Notes: generated by a model from the sequence alone, not told the origin. A stretch of DNA of 64,000 bases from UBA1543 sp964596375 (GCA_964596375.1 CAZQTO010000001.1:1-64000), one strand, 5' to 3'; counted from the stretch's first letter, positions 16,345 through 25,752 are shown. Numbers and translations are program-made.

Positions 16345-17712
16345 TTGGACGAAAACATCACCCAACGCAAGATTTATGTGCTTGATACCAATGTGCTGAT
16401 CCATGATCCGCATGCCCTGAGTCGTTTCGATGAACATGATGTGGTGCTGCCCATCGTGGTGCTGGAAGAGATGGACAAGGTGAAGCGTGGTTTTGATGAG
16501 CTGGCACGCAATGTGCGAGAGGCATCGCGGCAACTGGAGGAGCTGAGTAAGGATTGCGCCGACCTGAAAGATGGTTGCCCCTTGCCGGGCGGCGGCACGC
16601 TGATGTTTGAATTGAACCATCGCGCGCTTGAGCTTCTTCCCGAGTCTCTGGCTCAAAGCAGCGGGGATAACCGTATCATTGCCGTCACCATGTCATTGCA
16701 GCAGGAAAATAAAGGTCGCGAGGTGATTCTGGTATCCAAGGATATCAATATGCGCATCAAGGCGCGTGCGCTCGGTCTGGTGACAGAGGATTACCGTTCT
16801 GACCAGGTTCATGAGGATATGGAGTTGTTGCCCCTCGGCTACGTCGAACTCAATGAGCAGACATGGGGAAATATGGCTGCCGATATGGAGGTTACCGATG
16901 GCCCGGAGGGGACGCATTATCGTCTGCGTTGGCCGGAAGGTGTGATGGCTCCCTGTATCAATGGCTTTGTTATTTTGCCGGGAGAGAAGGGGAAGGTGTT
17001 GCGCTGTACGGCGATTGACGAGGATGGCCGGATGCAATTTCACGATGTGCATTCCTTCCGTTCAGAGCGTAATGCCATATGGGGCATTCAGGCAAAGAAC
17101 CCGGAACAGAATATGGCTATGAATCTGCTGATGGACCCGGGAATCGATATGGTCACCCTTTTAGGTAAGGCCGGGTCGGGAAAAACTCTTCTGGCACTTG
17201 CCTGCGGCCTGCATCAGACGCTTGATCTGAACGTATATGATCGCATTATCGTAACCCGGGCAACGGTGCCGATGGGTCAGGATATCGGGTTTCTTCCCGG
17301 TACGGAAAGGGAAAAGCTTGAACCATGGATGGGAGCAGTCAGCGATAATCTGACGCTATTGCTCGGCGATGATTTTCAGGGGCTGGGCGAGAGCCTGACA
17401 CAATACAAGATGGAGATTTCATCCCTGTCTTTTGCCCGTGGCCGGACCTATATGCGAACCTGGCTGATGGTGGACGAAGCGCAGAACCTGTCGCCGCATC
17501 AGATGAAAACCCTGATTACGCGCATTGGCGAGGGTTCGAAAATCATCATCCTCGGAAACAATGCGCAGATCGATACGCCTTATCTGACTGCCTATACCAA
17601 CGGCTTGTCGATGGCGGCCACGCGCTTTGCCACATGGGCTTATTCAGGCCATGTGACCCTCAGAGCCAGCGAACGTTCGCGCCTAGCCGCTTATGCGGCC
17701 GAGGTTATGTAG
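16345..17712 (+). CDS. PIN-PhoH fusion ATPase (YlaK/PhoH2 type)
   Basis: A 455-residue protein starting at a TTG behind AGGAGCAGGG. The N-terminal PIN nuclease domain shows YVLDTNVLIHDP with the first catalytic Asp; the C-terminal PhoH helicase-like ATPase has Walker A GKAGSGKT (around residue 275) and Walker B LMVDEAQNLSP. PhoH2-type fusions unwind and cut RNA in the cases studied. It is a single gene in front of a convergent membrane protein, with no toxin-antitoxin-style partner upstream. Identification of the two domains is firm; the cellular role is not known. Confidence 0.92.
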   Translation: MDENITQRKIYVLDTNVLIHDPHALSRFDEHDVVLPIVVLEEMDKVKRGFDELARNVREASRQLEELSKDCADLKDGCPLPGGGTLMFELNHRALELLPESLAQSSGDNRIIAVTMSLQQENKGREVILVSKDINMRIKARALGLVTEDYRSDQVHEDMELLPLGYVELNEQTWGNMAADMEVTDGPEGTHYRLRWPEGVMAPCINGFVILPGEKGKVLRCTAIDEDGRMQFHDVHSFRSERNAIWGIQAKNPEQNMAMNLLMDPGIDMVTLLGKAGSGKTLLALACGLHQTLDLNVYDRIIVTRATVPMGQDIGFLPGTEREKLEPWMGAVSDNLTLLLGDDFQGLGESLTQYKMEISSLSFARGRTYMRTWLMVDEAQNLSPHQMKTLITRIGEGSKIIILGNNAQIDTPYLTAYTNGLSMAATRFATWAYSGHVTLRASERSRLAAYAAEVM

Positions 17713-17789
17713 AAGCTCATACAGCAAAAGCGCTGCTTTCTTATATATAGAAGGCTTCCTGGGACTTCGCCCGGCTTAGTCCCCCATAA

Positions 17790-18479
17790 TTAGTTCCCCA
17801 TAAAGGGCGGCATTGGTTCCAATGTTTGTGCCTGACCTGCTTCGCCAGCCGGAGCAGGTTCGCTTGGCAAGTCGGAAGATGGGACGGTCTCCGGGAGGGT
17901 TGCTTCACCGGCTGCTGGCTCTGAAGTTGGCATGGCGGGTTCTTCCATTGCACCGCTTGTTGCTTCAGGTGCGACGACTGGAGGGGTTGGCGGAGCCGCT
18001 TCTTCTGCAGGAGCGGGTGCAAATGCTTCCTCCAGCTGTGACTGATTTTCCGGAGCCGTGGTGCTTTGCATGTCCACCTCAGCCTTGACTGCAGTCGCGG
18101 GCATGCTCAAAGGCTTGAGCAGATGGTAGGCCTGATCGATTTTGCTGCGCGTAGCATCATCGGCCACGGTCGCTAATTGCTCAAGATCAAGAAGAATTCG
18201 TTTCAATTGGATTTGCACGCCGTCCATTTTATCGCTGATTACCTGTGACTCCACATCACCGATACGCGCCTCGATCTGGCCAAGCTTGCTATTCATCGCC
18301 TCAAACGGGTCGGCATTCGATGCAGGCTGCCCCATCTGATTGGCAATCAGAGCCAGAGCTGCAATCAGCACGGCAAGACCGGATAGAACCATGGGTAGGA
18401 GGTTGTTGTTCCGACCATTCTTTTCGACCTCGGTCTTCGCTTCGGGGGAGTTGCTGTTTTCGGCCTTGTTTGTGCTCAT
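17790..18479 (-). CDS. Single-pass membrane protein with Pro/Ala/Glu-rich tail
   Basis: A 229-residue protein of unknown function, started at the ATG at 18479 after AGGAGG (a frame extension to 18503 lacks a site). A polar N-terminus is followed by one membrane helix (about 29-48, LPMVLSGLAVLIAALALIAN), a predicted coiled coil (about 60-100, with repeated Leu/Ile spacing), and a low-complexity tail rich in Pro, Ala and Glu from about 135. The layout suggests an inner-membrane protein with a flexible periplasmic arm. It stands alone between phoH and uvrA. No family recognised. Confidence 0.7.
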   Translation of the reverse strand: MSTNKAENSNSPEAKTEVEKNGRNNNLLPMVLSGLAVLIAALALIANQMGQPASNADPFEAMNSKLGQIEARIGDVESQVISDKMDGVQIQLKRILLDLEQLATVADDATRSKIDQAYHLLKPLSMPATAVKAEVDMQSTTAPENQSQLEEAFAPAPAEEAAPPTPPVVAPEATSGAMEEPAMPTSEPAAGEATLPETVPSSDLPSEPAPAGEAGQAQTLEPMPPFMGN

Positions 18480-18607
18480 GCCATTGCCTCCTGTTCTACA
18501 CACATCTGAGTCTTGTCCGGCTGGTTTCGGCCTTACTGTAGCACATGCGCCTTTTATGTGCAGGAAAAGTGCATAGGATGGCGCGTTTGTAATCGACGGG
18601 AGACTTC

Positions 18608-21481
18608 ATGGCCAGGCAGGATTCAAAGGAACATTCAGCGCATATCGCAAGCAGGCCCGATGGTCAGTGGATCCGGGTGCGCGGCGCGCGGGTACACAAC
18701 CTGAAAAACATCAGCCTCGATCTGCCGCGCGACAAACTGGTGGTTATTACCGGGGTGTCAGGCTCCGGAAAATCCTCACTGGCTTTCGATACCTTGTATG
18801 CAGAGGGACAGCGGCGCTATGTCGAATCCCTTTCCGCTTATGCCCGTCAGTTTCTCGGCATGATGGAGCGCCCGGATGTAGATGCGATTGAAGGGTTGTC
18901 GCCGGCTATTTCCATCGAACAGAAGACGACCAGCCGCAATCCGCGCTCGACAGTCGGCACCATTACCGAGGTGTACGATTACCTGCGTCTGCTGTTCGCA
19001 CGCATCGGCAGGCCGCACTGCCACAGTTGCGGCAAACCGATCGCCGCATCCAGCGCCAGCCAGATTGTTGATGAATTGGAGAAGCTGCCGGATGGCAGCC
19101 GCCTGCAATTGCTAGCGCCGATAGCGCGAGGCCGCAAGGGAGAGTTTCGCCGTGAGCTGGACAAGGCCGGTATGGACGGCTTTGTGCGCGTGCGGGTGGA
19201 TGGCGAGATCATGCAGATCGAGGATGTGCCGCACCTGGAGCGTAACAAGAAACACGATATCGAGCTGGTGGTGGATCGTCTGGTGCTCAAGGACGGGCTG
19301 CGCACGCGTCTGGCCGACTCTGTGGAAACCTGTCTGCGCTACGGTGACAGTATGCTGATGGTGATGCTGGATGAGCAAATCCTGTCTTTCTCCGAGCGTT
19401 TTGCCTGCGCCGATTGCGGCATTTCCTATCCGGAGATTGAGCCGCGCCTGTTTTCCTTCAATTCCCCGGCAGGGGCCTGTCCGGCCTGTGACGGCCTGGG
19501 TTCGAAAACCGTGTTTGACCCCGATCTTATTGTCCCCGATGCCGGAAAGTCACTGAAACAGGGGGCGATTGCTCCATGGTCTGGTAAGGAAACACCGTTC
19601 TTCCAGCAGACCATGGATGCCGTTTGCCGGCATCTGAAAATCGATATGAATTGCCCTTTCGGCGACTTGACCGAGGATGCGCGCCACTTCCTGCTTTACG
19701 GTTCTGATGGCAAGCGCATTGCTTTTCATTTTCATGATCGTGGATCGGTGCGCGAGGTGCTGCGACCCTATGAGGGGGTGATTTCGGGCCTGGATCGGAA
19801 GTACCGTGAAAGCACATCGGATGAAGTGCGCGAGATGCTGTCGCACTACATCAACGATATCCCCTGTCCGGTTTGTAGCGGTTCGCGCCTGAATCTGGCG
19901 GCACGGCATGTATTGATTGCAGGCCTAAGCCTGCCGGAACTGGTTGAGATGCCGCTGCGTCACGCTCAGTCATGGGTGAATGAGCTGCAACTGGGGGAGC
20001 AGGATGCCGCCATTGCCGGCCGCGTGCTTGAAGAAGTGGCAGCGCGCCTTGGCTTTATGATCGAGGTCGGGCTGGATTATCTGAGCCTGCATCGCACTGC
20101 CGGAACCTTGTCCGGTGGTGAGGGCCAGCGCATCCGCCTGGCAACCCAGATCGGTTCGGCGCTGGTTGGTGTGCTCTATATTCTAGATGAGCCATCTATC
20201 GGGCTGCATCAGCGGGACAATGAGCGTCTTTTATCAACCCTGGAGCGATTGCGTGACCTGGGTAATTCAGTGCTGGTTGTGGAGCACGATGAAGACACCA
20301 TCCGACGGGCCGACTGGGTGGTGGATATGGGGCCGAGAGCCGGCGAGCATGGCGGCGAGGTGGTGGTTGCCGGGCCCGTTCAGGAAGTGTTGCAGCATCC
20401 GGACTCCCTGACTGCGAAATATCTCAACGGCTTAAAACATATCCCCCTGCCTGAGCGCCGGAGAGTTGCTGAAGGCCACCCATGTATCGGCTTGCTCGGG
20501 GCGCGGGCCAATAATCTGCAGCATGTGGATGTGTCCTTTCCACTAGGCAGATTGAGTTGTGTTACCGGTGTTTCCGGTTCCGGAAAATCCACGCTGGTGC
20601 TGGATACCCTGTATCGAGCTTTTGCCCGACGCACGCGCATGGTCCGCGAGCGGGTGGGGGCCTATGACGATCTGATTGGCGCGGATCTGGTGGATAAGGT
20701 GATCGATATTGATCAGAGCCCTATCGGGCGAACTCCGCGTTCTAATCCGGCTACTTACACGGGTCTGTTCACGCCGATTCGCGATCTTTTCGCGCAGCTT
20801 CCAGAGGCGCGTGCGCGCGGTTACAAGCCGGGTCGATTTTCTTTCAATGTGAAGGGAGGGCGTTGCGAATCCTGCGAAGGGGATGGCATTATCCGTGTGG
20901 AGATGCATTTCCTGCCGGATGTGTATGTGCACTGCGAAACCTGTAACGGCGCGCGTTACAACCGGGAAACACTGGATATCCGATACAAGGGCAAGAGCAT
21001 TGCCGATGTGCTCGCCATGACGGTGGACGAAGCGGCGGAATTCTTCGCGCATATCACCAGCATTCAGCACAAGCTTGAAACCCTGCAGCAGGTGGGTCTG
21101 GGTTATATTCGTCTGGGTCAGTCGGCCACCACCCTGTCGGGCGGAGAGGCGCAACGCATCAAGCTTGCCAAGGAGTTGGCTCGTCGAGCCACCGGCGACA
21201 CCCTGTACATCCTGGATGAGCCGACCACAGGCCTGCATTTCGACGACGTCGCCAAACTCCTTGATGTGCTGCATGCATTGGTGGATCGCGGTAATACGGT
21301 GATCATCATCGAACACAATCTGGAAGTGATTAAAACCGCCGACTGGATGGTGGACATGGGGCCGGATGGCGGGGACCGCGGCGGTCAGGTGCTTGTTGCC
21401 GGCACACCCGAACAGGTTGCGGTCTGTACAGCCTCGCATACCGGGCACTACCTAAAGCCGTATCTGAAAAAGCCTGCATAA
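18608..21481 (+). CDS. uvrA: Excinuclease ABC subunit A
   Basis: A 957-residue UvrA, the damage-recognition ATPase of nucleotide excision repair. The first Walker A is GVSGSGKSSLAFDTL; the second is GVSGSGKSTLVLDTLY. Zinc modules are visible as CADCG with CPACDG (insertion) and CESCEGDG with CHCETCNG-type spacing. ABC signatures LSGGEGQRIRLATQIGSAL and LSGGEAQRIKLAKEL are present. The start ATG is the first in frame after a short gap; the length is normal. The nearby ssb gene downstream is a common neighbour, as uvrA and ssb are adjacent in many bacteria (often divergent); here they run in the same direction. Confidence 0.97.
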   Translation: MARQDSKEHSAHIASRPDGQWIRVRGARVHNLKNISLDLPRDKLVVITGVSGSGKSSLAFDTLYAEGQRRYVESLSAYARQFLGMMERPDVDAIEGLSPAISIEQKTTSRNPRSTVGTITEVYDYLRLLFARIGRPHCHSCGKPIAASSASQIVDELEKLPDGSRLQLLAPIARGRKGEFRRELDKAGMDGFVRVRVDGEIMQIEDVPHLERNKKHDIELVVDRLVLKDGLRTRLADSVETCLRYGDSMLMVMLDEQILSFSERFACADCGISYPEIEPRLFSFNSPAGACPACDGLGSKTVFDPDLIVPDAGKSLKQGAIAPWSGKETPFFQQTMDAVCRHLKIDMNCPFGDLTEDARHFLLYGSDGKRIAFHFHDRGSVREVLRPYEGVISGLDRKYRESTSDEVREMLSHYINDIPCPVCSGSRLNLAARHVLIAGLSLPELVEMPLRHAQSWVNELQLGEQDAAIAGRVLEEVAARLGFMIEVGLDYLSLHRTAGTLSGGEGQRIRLATQIGSALVGVLYILDEPSIGLHQRDNERLLSTLERLRDLGNSVLVVEHDEDTIRRADWVVDMGPRAGEHGGEVVVAGPVQEVLQHPDSLTAKYLNGLKHIPLPERRRVAEGHPCIGLLGARANNLQHVDVSFPLGRLSCVTGVSGSGKSTLVLDTLYRAFARRTRMVRERVGAYDDLIGADLVDKVIDIDQSPIGRTPRSNPATYTGLFTPIRDLFAQLPEARARGYKPGRFSFNVKGGRCESCEGDGIIRVEMHFLPDVYVHCETCNGARYNRETLDIRYKGKSIADVLAMTVDEAAEFFAHITSIQHKLETLQQVGLGYIRLGQSATTLSGGEAQRIKLAKELARRATGDTLYILDEPTTGLHFDDVAKLLDVLHALVDRGNTVIIIEHNLEVIKTADWMVDMGPDGGDRGGQVLVAGTPEQVAVCTASHTGHYLKPYLKKPA

Positions 21482-21565
21482 TATTATTGTTCAGCGGTTG
21501 AAAGCAGGGCGCGTTGCCCCTAGCTTCAGCGGCAACGAAAACATGCAATCTGGTGGAGGGAAGAC

Positions 21566-22030
21566 ATGCTGAATAAGGCAATTTTGATTGGAAATCTTGG
21601 TGCGGACCCGGAAACGCGCTACATGCAGGATGGTACCTGCGTGTGCAATATCCGCATCGCCACCACCGAACGTTTCAAGGACAAAAGCGGTGAACGTCAG
21701 GAGCGCACCGAATGGCATCGTGTGGTGCTATGGGGCAAGCTGGGCGAGATTGCCAACCAGTACCTGCACAAGGGCTCGCAGGTGTATATCGAGGGCAAGA
21801 TTGAGACCCGCAAGTGGACGAACAAGGAAGGGGTGGACGTCTATTCGACTGAAATCCGTGCCAATGAAATGAAGATGCTGGGTGGCAAGGGCGATAATGC
21901 ATCGCGTCCGTCCGGTAATACGCAGGGCGGAAGCCGGCCGGCGCAGCCATCCAACCAGTCTAATAATGACCCGTTTGCCGATTCGCCGGCTTTCGGCGAT
22001 GTGCCTGTGGATGACGATATTCCGTTCTAG
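21566..22030 (+). CDS. ssb: Single-stranded DNA-binding protein
   Basis: A 154-residue SSB. The OB-fold start MLNKAILIGNLGADPE and the ERTEWHRVVLWGKLGEIA segment are standard. A Gly/Gln/Asn-rich linker follows from about residue 112, and the tail ends VDDDIPF, the acidic tip that binds RecQ, RecO, ExoI and other partners. GGAGGG lies just before the ATG. It is followed by a clear terminator. It may be transcribed with uvrA, 84 bases upstream. Confidence 0.97.
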   Translation: MLNKAILIGNLGADPETRYMQDGTCVCNIRIATTERFKDKSGERQERTEWHRVVLWGKLGEIANQYLHKGSQVYIEGKIETRKWTNKEGVDVYSTEIRANEMKMLGGKGDNASRPSGNTQGGSRPAQPSNQSNNDPFADSPAFGDVPVDDDIPF

Positions 22031-22067
22031 GGTTTACCTAAGACATATAAGTAAAGAATGAGTTGAT

Positions 22068-22100
22068 AGGGCCCTTTAATAGAGGGCCCTTTCTTCTTTT
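22068..22100 (+). terminator. Terminator of ssb
   Basis: AGGGCCCT at 22068-22075 and 22083-22090 form an 8-base stem with a 7-base loop, followed by TTCTTCTTTTT on the + strand. Confidence 0.85.
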
Positions 22101-22155
22101 TGCGGGGGTAGTGTGCTTGCGCTTGGCGGTGGCAGAAGTGGGTGTTTCAATAAAG

Positions 22156-22188
22156 AGAGGGGCGGACACGAATCGTGGCCGCCCCTCT
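22156..22188 (-). terminator. Terminator of the SYLF-domain gene
   Basis: AGAGGGGCGG (22156-22165) pairs with CCGCCCCTCT (22179-22188), and CACG/CGTG inside extends the hairpin. On the - strand CTTTATTG follows. It lies 20 bases past the stop of the SYLF gene. Confidence 0.78.
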
Positions 22189-22207
22189 ATGGCTTTAGGA
22201 ATGATCC

Positions 22208-22768
22208 CTAGGGCTTGATGTGGGAGATTTTTGTTCCCTCGATGCTGATACCCGCCATCAACCCCTGCTGGCTGAAGATGAAGGCATAGGCATCGTTTTT
22301 CAGCGAGGAGGTCGATAGATTCTTTGCGACCCCTTCGTCCACCACGACCACGGTTGGACCAACGCCGATTTCCCAACCCTTCGACTTTTCGAGATATTCA
22401 ACGGCTTTATCGGTCATCAGGAATACGGCGTATCCATAGGATTGGGCGCCGAATTGCAGTCCCCATGAGCCGCTGACGGAGTTGTAATATCCGGAGACCT
22501 TCGAATCCTTGATGAGCTCGCCTTCGCCGTAGCTGCCGCCGAATATGAGGCCAGCCTTCACTATATTCGGGAAGATGAGGATAGCCTTGGCATTGTTCGA
22601 AAGGCTCTTGGCGGCAGGCGATGTCTTGTAAAGCGTCTGTAATCCCTGCAGGGAATCCTTATCCAGATCCTTGGCGGTTGCCGCACTTGCCTGATTTACC
22701 ATACCCATTGAGATGATGGATGCCATTGCCAGCATGAGTGCGAGAAGATGTTTTCGTTTTCTGTACAT
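22208..22768 (-). CDS. SYLF (Ysc84-type) lipid-binding domain protein
   Basis: A 186-residue exported protein from the ATG at 22768. A signal peptide with basic start YRKRK and hydrophobic core ends near ASA-ATA (about residue 30). The rest is a SYLF/Ysc84 domain: KAILIFPNIVKAGLIFGGSY, GSWGLQFGAQSYGYAVFLMT (split here from its context) and GVGPTVVVVDEG are the usual blocks. Relatives bind phosphoinositides in eukaryotes; in bacteria they are periplasmic proteins of unknown role. First of four neighbouring envelope genes, each with its own terminator or spacing. Confidence 0.88.
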   Translation of the reverse strand: MYRKRKHLLALMLAMASIISMGMVNQASAATAKDLDKDSLQGLQTLYKTSPAAKSLSNNAKAILIFPNIVKAGLIFGGSYGEGELIKDSKVSGYYNSVSGSWGLQFGAQSYGYAVFLMTDKAVEYLEKSKGWEIGVGPTVVVVDEGVAKNLSTSSLKNDAYAFIFSQQGLMAGISIEGTKISHIKP

Positions 22769-22990
22769 ATTGATGCTCCTTCTTCGTGTTGTTCGGAGGG
22801 CGCTTGGTGAAATGGCCTTGCGGACAGTCTTTTGTCTCAGCCAGCCTTGTCCCATTCATGCCCCTATGGCGCGTCAGATTGCAAAAGCATCATCTGGCGC
22901 ACACAGTCGGGGGAAACAGGATAGAACCTCCGGATGAAAAAAGAAAATAGCCGCGTGAGCAGGAATCGTCTGTACGATGGCATACATTGC

Positions 22991-23278
22991 TCATTTAAGT
23001 TTGGAATGAGCCTCAGCTATGCCAGATTTAAGGTCGTCCCATAGGTTGTCGGAAGTTTCCTTAACCGTCTCCCATGCATCGCCACCGGCCTTACCCAATT
23101 CTTTCATTTTTTCAGATGCCGCTTGCCGTTTGGTACGGAGCGCCTGAAGGTCTTCGGCATGCTTGATCCTTATGTCAGCCCCGGCATTCTCCAGCTTGGC
23201 TTCAAACAGTTTGATCTGGGCATCCAATTCCTTCAATTGCGCCGCCATTTTCTGCTTATATGCCTCTTGAGTTTCCAT
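22991..23278 (-). CDS. Small coiled-coil protein (sll1863-like)
   Basis: A 95-residue protein started at the ATG at 23278 (GGGAG, 7 bases upstream); the frame upstream of this is not supported. It is almost entirely a charged coiled coil (LKELDAQIKLFEAKLENAGA onward), then GDAWETVKETSDNLWDDLKSG at the end, quoted in part as AWETVKETSDNLWDDL. This pattern of Trp-Asp/Glu repeats after a coiled coil is typical of the sll1863-type stress proteins. No signal peptide is seen. Lies inside the envelope-stress group; function unknown. Confidence 0.75.
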   Translation of the reverse strand: METQEAYKQKMAAQLKELDAQIKLFEAKLENAGADIRIKHAEDLQALRTKRQAASEKMKELGKAGGDAWETVKETSDNLWDDLKSGIAEAHSKLK

Positions 23279-23364
23279 GTACCACTCCCAAAAATTTGGC
23301 TCTGTTTCCAGATTCATTACTATCGCCAAAAAAATCGCAACTGATTGACAGGTCAATTGAAAAA

Positions 23365-23409
23365 CATCGCACGGCCCGCCGAAGAAAACTCGGGGAGGGC
23401 CGTACGATG
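23365..23409 (-). terminator. Terminator of the double-BON gene
   Basis: CATCGCACGGCCCGCC (23365-23380) pairs with GGAGGGCCGTACGATG (23394-23409) with two mismatches. On the - strand TTTTTC follows. It lies 12 bases past the BON gene stop. Confidence 0.8.
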
Positions 23410-23421
23410 GGGGCAAGCAGC

Positions 23422-23964
23422 TTACTTGATCCGCATGTCATCCTTAACCGATTTCACGCCCTTTACACTGCGAGCAAGTTCAACTGCCTTGCTTTTATTC
23501 GCGCTTGAAGTGACAAATCCGCTTAGCTGGACGATGCCATTAAAGGTTTCAACGTTGATCTCGGTTGATTTCAGTGAGGACTCTCCAAGGATTGCCGCCT
23601 TCACTTTACTGGTGATGACGGTGTCATCTATATACTGTCCGCTTCCTTCCCTGAGTCGCATATCATCCTTGACCGACTTTACGCCCTTGACGCTACGTGC
23701 AAGTTCAACCGCTTTGTTTTCATCAGCACTTGAACTGACAAATCCGCTCAGTTGGACGATGCCTTTGAAAGTCTCAACGTTGATCTCGGTCGATTTCAGT
23801 GAATCTTCGCCAAGGATTGCAGCTTTCACCTTGGTGGTAATGACGGTATCGTCAACATACTCTCCGGTTCCTTCCTGGGTAGCGGTCGATGCGCATCCGA
23901 GAACAGATACCACCGCCATGGCGAGAATGAAAGTCGTGAACCGATTGTTAATGGGCAATTTCAT
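23422..23964 (-). CDS. Lipoprotein with two BON domains
   Basis: A 180-residue exported protein. A signal peptide with lipobox VLGC (Cys24) is followed by two BON domains (about 37-104 and 112-179) that are nearly the same in protein sequence: both contain VKAAILGE, LKSTEINVETF, IVQLSGFV and the ending SVKGVKSVKDDMR. BON domains are thought to bind phospholipid surfaces; the OsmY-like plan suggests an envelope-stabilising role under osmotic or membrane stress. The closeness of the two halves points to recent duplication or gene conversion inside the gene. It has its own terminator. Confidence 0.9.
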   Translation of the reverse strand: MKLPINNRFTTFILAMAVVSVLGCASTATQEGTGEYVDDTVITTKVKAAILGEDSLKSTEINVETFKGIVQLSGFVSSSADENKAVELARSVKGVKSVKDDMRLREGSGQYIDDTVITSKVKAAILGESSLKSTEINVETFNGIVQLSGFVTSSANKSKAVELARSVKGVKSVKDDMRIK

Positions 23965-24028
23965 GATTGTGCTCCTTTATAATTATAAGACGAGTCATCC
24001 TTAGCATTCATAGATCGACATGCCACTA

Positions 24029-25186
24029 TTACCATTTTTCCGTCGCGGCAACTTCGACTTCCACGCGACGGTCAGGTGCCAAGCATGCCTTCAATCTCAT
24101 TGCTGTGTCTTTGGTCGTTTGCTTGGTTAGTTCCCCCTTGCATTCACCGGGCTTGGTCACGGGATCCGACTCACCAACCCCTGTGGCTTCGATCTTGTTG
24201 GCGGGTACACCAGCTGTGTCCACCAGATAAGCTTTGACTGTGTCAGCGCGAGACCTCGAAAGCTCCATGTTGAAAGCATCCGAACCGATCCGGTCGGCGT
24301 GTCCGGTTACGATGATCACGTTAAAGTTGGTGTGCTTCAGATCTTCAGCAAGCTCGTCCAGATCCTGTTTGCCCGCCGGGTTTATCGTCGCACTACCGTA
24401 AACAAAAAGAGCATCCGCGCTGAAAGCCACTTTTTTCAATGTCACTAGTTTAGGCGCTGGCGGCGCCACGGCCACACGTTGAGGCTCCGGTTCGCTTACT
24501 TCCTCGCGCAGGGTGGGTGTCGACGTCCCGAATCGATAGACCAGGCCACCCGAGATAAGATCGATATCGCCACGATTACCGGCGGCATCATTGATGCGGT
24601 AGCGTTCTGCCTCGAGGCGTACACTGAAAGCTTTGAAGATATCGTACTCAAGCCCCGCGCCGAACTTGTAGTTCCAGGCCCTCTTTGTTGGGTTGGGATC
24701 CGCCACAGCAAGGGCTCCAGTGGTGGTGAAATTATCTCTGGTTTGAGTATAAGTCCCTCCGAATCGGCCCAGTGCCGACAATTTTTCAGTCAGGGGCAAG
24801 GCGCCGACCAAATCAAGATTCAAGCCTCTTAGCTTGAGCTTGCCGGTCAATGTTCCCGCATTCGGTGTCGCTGTGGTTGCCGTATAACCGAATTTTCCCA
24901 GATCGAAATAGCCGCTTTCAAGAGAAAGATACTCGTTGTACTGATACCCGCCAAAAATCTTATAGCCGATATCGCGGTTGTCATCGACAATCGAGGTCGT
25001 GGTAACGCCTCCTCCCAACAGGTTGCTGGTGATCCGGGCTTCGTCGATTATCGCTCTCGACTGGCCGGCGCTGACCCCGACGTACCAGCCTGAATCGTCT
25101 TCTGCCACTGCTACTAACGGGCTGTTCATTACTACAGCACACCCCACCAGGCCCAGCGCCAGTACTGTTTTGGCTAAGCTCTTCAT
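24029..25186 (-). CDS. OmpA-family outer-membrane protein
   Basis: A 385-residue protein from the ATG at 25186 (AGGAGG, 6 bases upstream). Signal peptide to about VAVAEDD (residue 29). Then an OmpA-like eight-strand barrel (GWYVGVSAGQ start, YKIFGGYQYNEYLSLESGY), a proline-rich linker and a C-terminal OmpA peptidoglycan-binding domain (about 255-385) with TGHADRIGSDAFNMELSRSR, the usual Asp and Arg contacts to diaminopimelate. It would link the outer membrane to the wall. Two cysteines near the C-terminus (ECKGE and KACLAPDRR) may form a disulfide. Single gene with about 600 bases of mostly non-coding sequence upstream. Confidence 0.93.
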   Translation of the reverse strand: MKSLAKTVLALGLVGCAVVMNSPLVAVAEDDSGWYVGVSAGQSRAIIDEARITSNLLGGGVTTTSIVDDNRDIGYKIFGGYQYNEYLSLESGYFDLGKFGYTATTATPNAGTLTGKLKLRGLNLDLVGALPLTEKLSALGRFGGTYTQTRDNFTTTGALAVADPNPTKRAWNYKFGAGLEYDIFKAFSVRLEAERYRINDAAGNRGDIDLISGGLVYRFGTSTPTLREEVSEPEPQRVAVAPPAPKLVTLKKVAFSADALFVYGSATINPAGKQDLDELAEDLKHTNFNVIIVTGHADRIGSDAFNMELSRSRADTVKAYLVDTAGVPANKIEATGVGESDPVTKPGECKGELTKQTTKDTAMRLKACLAPDRRVEVEVAATEKW

Positions 25187-25420
25187 GGTTTTCCTCCTAA
25201 GCCAATGATAAAAATTCGGCAGGTATGCCCTGCTCCTTGATAAAACCAAGGCATTTGTTTGAACTTGTCGTATTTAATCCCCTATTACCTACGTCTGTCT
25301 GTTCGCTGGCGCACACTCGTTCTCTCCCGGGACTGTCGGAGTCGAATATCTTCACAGGCTGCCTGACCAGGTATTCAAAATCGGCAGGAATGGCGCTACC
25401 GACTTTGAATGCTTTCCGGC

Positions 25421-25650
25421 TTATGGAGCAGGCACGTCGATGTGTGTATTCAGGCCCATTGCTCTGTAGTTCAGCGTCACGATCGTGACATTGCCGGTGG
25501 TTGAGAGATATTGACTGCTGACGAAGCGAGGATGGTTCCGACTATGGTGCCGTCGCCCGCAGCCTTAACCGTGGCAGTGCTGCCAAATTGCCAGACACAT
25601 TCTTGGCCTGCGCGCCACCCCCGTGCTGTAGCGGAGCATAAGGGCGGGGA
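25421..25650 (-). pseudogene. Frameshifted end of an ice-binding-like (DUF3494-type) protein
   Basis: On the - strand one frame reads CVWQFGSTATVKAAGDGTIV and GTILASSAVNIS. Then a one-base shift is needed to go on with TTGNVTIVTLNYRAMGLNTH, ending IDVPAP and a stop at 25421-25423. The pattern VxWQxGSxAT...GTILA...NI fits the end of DUF3494 ice-binding or adhesin domains. No start or upstream domain is left. It looks like a decayed 3' end. The family match is by eye and weak. Confidence 0.32.
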
Positions 25651-25752
25651 CGGACGATTTGCCGAAGACTTTCTGAGGGAATATCTAAATCAACTTCTTT
25701 AGGTGAACTGAACCGTTCTGAGCGAGCGTAGAAAAGCCGGTAACGCGAAAAG

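Noticed and set aside
20543..21448. 301-residue frame antisense to uvrA
   Set aside because: High-GC shadow frame; uvrA is certain on the other strand.
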